Shown here: positions 61,001-64,000 of the stretch, piece by piece | How positions within the stretch are numbered: the stretch's first letter is position 1 | Layout of the letters: each line of letters begins with the position of its first letter | The notes under the pieces: model-generated | Seen by the model: only the letters and a program-made list of their open reading frames with translations | Database searches by the model: none | What the model was told of the DNA's origin: nothing | Origin: an uncultured Clostridia bacterium | GTDB taxonomy: Bacteria > Bacillota > Clostridia > Christensenellales > CAG-314 | DNA length: 64,000 nucleotides | Assembly (NCBI GenBank): GCA_947570215.1 | Contig: CANOTO010000001.1 | Location: forward strand, 62,001-126,000 | Reading direction: 5' to 3' | Made by a program: the position numbers and the translations under genes

Positions 61001-63915
61001 GTAATAAACCTGACTTCCGCGTTTATTCCGCCAAACGCGAGAGTTAACGCGTAACCGTCGGAATCGGAAACAAAACCAAGCCCGCCAATTACGTCGGAAA
61101 CATTGATATTTCCTAATATATCTTGGATTGCGCGGTCGGAAGCGTTAGGAATAAATTGTTTTATAACGTCAAATAATCTGTCGATGTCCGCAACGTTGAG
61201 CTTTGCTTTTAACGCGCCGTAATTAACGTATGCCGTTCCGTCGCGGTACAATATTGCAAGCTCCGTATTAAGCAACGTAGTATATGCCGTAGCGGTCATA
61301 TTGTACAAATCGAGTCTGACGTTTACGGGCAGTCCCATAACGTCCAATTTAAGCTCGGTTACGTAATCTTCCGTATTGGTAACGGCTACGTCTTTAACGT
61401 TGGTTTTAACGGCAACGTCTGCGTCTATTACAATGTCGGATAGAGTAAGTCCGACAACCGTTGCAATCAAATTACCCCTGTTTGCGCCGAGCGCGACTTC
61501 GAATTCGCCCAAACCGAACGCCTGCGCGTTTACCGTGATATTTATAGTCTTGTTTTCGAACGTGAACGACTTGATTACTTCTTTCCAATCAAGAGCGGAA
61601 AGGTCTGCGTTCTTAATTTTGTCGACAACCGAAAGAACGCTTTCGAGAAGTTTATCTATCGCGCCGTTAGCCCCCTTGATTGAGCCGACCAGCCGAGATA
61701 TATCGACAGCGCTTGCGCCGTCGGAAATCTCGGCAAGCTTGAACGCAGTTTTTACGCCGTTTACGTCGATGTATACCGCGCCGTCCGCAACGGCTACGTT
61801 TGCGTTAAGCAACGTTTTGTCTGCGTTAGACAGCAAGGCGTTTACGGATATATTACCCAATCTGTCGTATACGAAGTCTCCGTTTAGGTTGTACGTTTTG
61901 CCGTCAACTACTACATTGGCGTTAAATTCCGCCCCGTAGCTTTCCGCCTTGATAAGATTAACCACGGGAGTAAGGAACGTTTCCGCAACGTCGGTTACGT
62001 CCGCGTATTCGTCCGCGTTAACCGTCGGAATTTGCAGAGCTAAGTCGTTGTTCGGACAAAGCGTTACCGTATTTTCACCGAACGCCACCGCAATTTCACT
62101 TAAATTCCAACCGTTATCGTTTGCAACAAGCTTTACGTTTGCTTGTACGCCGCCGAGTTCGAGCGAGAAGGTTACGCCGCCGTCCGAAGTCGTTGCGCTG
62201 ATTGTATTAAGCGCGGACAACACTCTGTCTATCGTAACCTTGGGCATCGACAGACCGCCGTCTAATTTGAAATACGTTTTAACCAAAGTCAGCAGGTCAT
62301 CGATATCAGACAAGGCGAGTTTTAGCTTTAACTCGCCCATAGACGCAAACAGCGTCTGCTGCTGCATCGTCAGCTCGACATCGCCCGCCTTGGCGTATAA
62401 ATTGTCGGAGGCAATATCGAACAACACGTCGGCGGATGTTCCGAACGCGTTGACGCGAGCGGAAATTACGCCGTTTTTAACTAAATCCGTCAAGCCTAAG
62501 ATTTCGGGATATTCTCCGTTCCTTTCAGGCACGGAAATGTCGCCGACAGGAACGATATCCACGGTTATGTCGCCAAGCGTTGCCACGGCGGAAGTAAATT
62601 CGTACTTATCTCCGTTAACGTTGGCGTAAAAGTTAATGTCTAAAACAAGCTCTCCCAAAGTCAGCGGAAGATTAACCTTGCAAACGCCGTCCTTGATTTC
62701 ATAATTGGCGTTGGCAAGAATGTCGTCGTCTGAAAGGTCGCCGACGTTATTCGAGCCGTTGGGCATAAGTGTTTGCAACAACCCCATTATACCGTCTACT
62801 GTAGTGCTGCCCTTGAAATCTTGGTATGTAACGAACAGCTTGCTCCTATCGTAGCTCACATACAAATCTTCGCCCAATTTAACGTCAACGGCAGTATTTT
62901 CCAAATGCTCTATGTCAATCTTCGCCGAAACAAGACCGGACAAGACCGTCTTGTCATTATACTCGGCGTTTAACGAAACGTTAAGCTTGCCGCCGGTAAT
63001 GTACGGATTGAATATGTCCATAAGAACGGTTAACGCGTCGTCCGTAGGTTCGACAGGAGTTACGGCTTGCGCGTCGAAAAACTGTTCGAAGAAGTCCTTT
63101 TCAGGTAAATCGCCTTGATAGCCTATCTCGGTAAACGTTTCCGTTATGTCTTCGGTACATTTAACGCCTCCGAACATAGGAACGTTATATTCGCAGTCCG
63201 TTCTGAGAGTTTTTACCTGCCAACTTGCGTCCATAGTGACGACTATTTCCGCTTTAATAAAGGTGGAAAATCCCTTCATATTGGAATTGGCGCGCATTTC
63301 GTACAGCATGTACGCAGGAGCCTTAACCTTATCCAAAACGTAACGGTAAGTAAACAAACCGTTTTCCTGATTTTCGAGAGTTCCTTCAAGCACCGTTTCC
63401 CGATTCAAAATATAACCCGTAAGCTCGTTAGAGCAATGACCGAACTTACCCAAGAAATCGTCTTTGGTAAACTTCTGAGCGGAGTTGGACCACTTGATAT
63501 CGTCGGCGTTATTTATCTTGTCCGGCTTACGGTACAAATAATTGTCGCCGTACAAGTACAGCTGATAGGCGTTCTTTACTACGCCTACGGTAGCCATTTC
63601 CTTGAATACGTTGCCGTTTACAACGGTACGCTTATTGGAAACCTCTTGCGCGAGACCGACGGATACCGTCTTTCCGTACGTCGTACCGATAAAGCCGCCG
63701 CTCCGTTTGAGTTCACCCGCCGCAATGTAAAGATTCGTAATAGCGTCGTTCGTCGAAGGATCGCCTTCCGTCGGCTTATCCAAATATGTATTGACCGCGT
63801 CGGTAGGCAAAACTACGGCGGGAGTTTCGCCGTTCAGATTCTGCGCCACCATTACCGTCCCGACGGACGAAAACACCAAAGCCAATATTAAACATAGAAC
63901 TTTCGCTTTTTGCAT
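58057..63915 (-). CDS. giant exported tandem-repeat protein, 1952 aa, unknown
   Basis: An N-terminal signal (residues 1-25, VLCLILALVFSSVGTVMVA) has no lipobox Cys and is likely cleaved. The body contains about seven units of 200-260 residues. Each has a strand pair ending I-Y-V-x-Y (LYVSYDRSKLFVTY, AYVNYGALKAKLNV, KIRINYDDQILV, IYVTYNNKLRASV), a helix such as DIDRLFDVIKQFIP, then long amphipathic strands, separated by Y-P-x-I/V-DLV-x-I-A-x-x-F-x-P-linkers. Near the C-terminus a knuckle CSKCGSEPGPLGNC lies in a basic loop. The fold looks beta-rich, as in lipid-carrier or LolA-like sheets, but no family is recognised. AAGGATAACGTA precedes the ATG; a hairpin TTATGCC...GGCATAA lies at 63951-63970. 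Confidence 0.75.
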   Translation of the reverse strand: MQKAKVLCLILALVFSSVGTVMVAQNLNGETPAVVLPTDAVNTYLDKPTEGDPSTNDAITNLYIAAGELKRSGGFIGTTYGKTVSVGLAQEVSNKRTVVNGNVFKEMATVGVVKNAYQLYLYGDNYLYRKPDKINNADDIKWSNSAQKFTKDDFLGKFGHCSNELTGYILNRETVLEGTLENQENGLFTYRYVLDKVKAPAYMLYEMRANSNMKGFSTFIKAEIVVTMDASWQVKTLRTDCEYNVPMFGGVKCTEDITETFTEIGYQGDLPEKDFFEQFFDAQAVTPVEPTDDALTVLMDIFNPYITGGKLNVSLNAEYNDKTVLSGLVSAKIDIEHLENTAVDVKLGEDLYVSYDRSKLFVTYQDFKGSTTVDGIMGLLQTLMPNGSNNVGDLSDDDILANANYEIKDGVCKVNLPLTLGELVLDINFYANVNGDKYEFTSAVATLGDITVDIVPVGDISVPERNGEYPEILGLTDLVKNGVISARVNAFGTSADVLFDIASDNLYAKAGDVELTMQQQTLFASMGELKLKLALSDIDDLLTLVKTYFKLDGGLSMPKVTIDRVLSALNTISATTSDGGVTFSLELGGVQANVKLVANDNGWNLSEIAVAFGENTVTLCPNNDLALQIPTVNADEYADVTDVAETFLTPVVNLIKAESYGAEFNANVVVDGKTYNLNGDFVYDRLGNISVNALLSNADKTLLNANVAVADGAVYIDVNGVKTAFKLAEISDGASAVDISRLVGSIKGANGAIDKLLESVLSVVDKIKNADLSALDWKEVIKSFTFENKTINITVNAQAFGLGEFEVALGANRGNLIATVVGLTLSDIVIDADVAVKTNVKDVAVTNTEDYVTELKLDVMGLPVNVRLDLYNMTATAYTTLLNTELAILYRDGTAYVNYGALKAKLNVADIDRLFDVIKQFIPNASDRAIQDILGNINVSDVIGGLGFVSDSDGYALTLAFGGINAEVRFITNGSSVTLDNVNLSIGDVRLTATLTSGNEYPQVITDDCVDLVAIAEAFAPAIKNLLSAQGYGVNVKGTVAFGGHAYCINAEIVYSGGLYVNAGVSYNGTKMIDAEIWFVDNVIYLKSDKLTLAVSVGGSGGNSDKQSVTDTLNSFKGYNEYLDVLIDFVNGAVAKLANGGIEYVQLVNSLAFDGSKLTIGVDGSRLDASVFTVTLNAADGLGVSVEGLAFANVAVDIESACVKAASKTVARPDGDFTTNLTIKIDDSNTVNANIDLLNGVYRFKLKNLNVCYSNGKIRINYDDQILVQGDVDRISELVKRIDDLVHEFSGATDAGAGLDIITVFGDVNVKEIINSLTVANTDGGVRLGLTLASFNVSAIFTDGKLDKMVLPIAQINKTLEIRASDKAAYYDFSDTDDYVAIEQVLDDYMPAIEQLVATNCWKFTFTQDSFVTVDKTVYTLNAGSYFEFYYNETDKGNTQLRAKLTLSAALGNGTNKTYSIDVALKKDENGANRIYVTYNNKLRASVSLEAVMGCKDEFAKLQSAIPQIGDLIGKIFAAKDEVEGKEIDYSTIIKELSYRDNVFNMSLNGNVLLAALGDVTLNAGLYGNGFVLNNLELKYDTIQVKLQGMTVEASTTVGDMPYQEVDNAEDYTAVQDILAYDSATYHINFDSIKQLLSAVNVTATDGVKDETTGNMLRSFNIEGSIHLGIPIAKDVDIKLFAKVDINEHEKTFFTVKIVRGNGRESKSSGLAESIAFYDNGGESYLYFDGERERISVVRNCWTDKEYYRADEEYKYCSKCGSEPGPLGNCNTWEGWERHGKKYIVTGTRRVRVETKIADGYHEKNFAALDLTLEQFTSNIMDYILEMVNFSNLIEKEITKPQGSDKEILIENVIKDYRYSEIDETMTLNDNSQVHLSGKFTLDLALSQISSALGDITLDVKHEDDCRLRNVSGTLKLASIITASLDLNLMTPNYGDATAIVKNADNGEIAYW

Positions 63916-64000
63916 TACGTTATCCTTTACGTTTATTCAAGACGCCGTCTTATGCCTGCAAAGGCATAATTCGTCATTTTCACGAGAAATTCTACAATGC

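Noticed and set aside
1-64000. CRISPR arrays, insertion sequences, tRNA genes and rRNA genes
   Set aside because: None seen: no regularly spaced long repeats, no transposase frames and no rRNA or tRNA signatures apart from the RNase P RNA.

Overview
The window looks like a chromosome segment of an anaerobic, low-to-mid GC Clostridia-type Firmicute, probably a gut lineage. The indications are the rplM-rpsI/truA/ECF-transporter gene order, a SpoIIID sporulation regulator, a single-chain glycyl-tRNA synthetase, a PerR/rubredoxin/reverse-rubrerythrin oxygen-defence set, Shine-Dalgarno starts, and many large exported lipoproteins of the kind common in uncultured gut Clostridia. A species name cannot be supported from the sequence alone.

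Positions 1-4860 are accessory DNA, the right part of a plasmid-like or integrative element that continues past the left edge. It carries an ArdC-type antirestriction protein, a ParA ATPase with a ribbon-helix-helix partner, a small HTH (replication-initiator-like) protein with a putative leader peptide, and several unknown small proteins. Two families of short repeats recur near these promoters (GTAATGAC half-sites and GTCAAA/TTTGAC palindromes), and a dense cluster of inverted repeats sits at the right border.

Positions 4900-24500 are mainly housekeeping plus surface genes: a GLUG/beta-helix lipoprotein, rplM-rpsI, truA, the ecfA1-ecfA2-ecfT energising module, a tyrosine phosphatase, a BspA-like LRR protein, a FocA/NirC channel, the RNase P RNA gene, a eukaryotic-type hexokinase, a DnaQ-like exonuclease, a split TauE/SafE permease and a membrane-anchored 845-residue surface protein. 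Positions 23900-32960 hold one long leftward gene series: patatin, two exported metallo-beta-lactamase-fold proteins, then aroC, aroB, a fused aroA-aroE, aroQ and aroK. Immediately upstream is another leftward operon (33026-39842) of a giant lipoprotein with a glycosidase-like domain, a lipoprotein phosphoesterase sharing a repeat module with it, and a membrane glycosyltransferase. Its promoter contains a run of nine G in the -35/-10 spacer, the architecture of a phase-variable promoter.

Positions 40200-64000 contain the perR-rubredoxin-rubrerythrin operon, ttcA-like, spoIIID, DUF2804, a Bax-inhibitor family protein, glyQS, tex, a TGS-uridine-kinase protein, a three-gene operon of an OB-fold lipoprotein, an exported barnase-type ribonuclease and its barstar-type inhibitor (behind a second nine-base C/G tract), cyclophilin, an M29 aminopeptidase, a ZIP metal transporter and a 1952-residue exported repeat protein. 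The strongest leads are the two homopolymer tracts, the lipoprotein barnase/barstar operon, the aroA-aroE fusion with an odd shikimate kinase, three genes with a TATAAT-like box exactly six bases before the ATG, and the element's partition/operator system.
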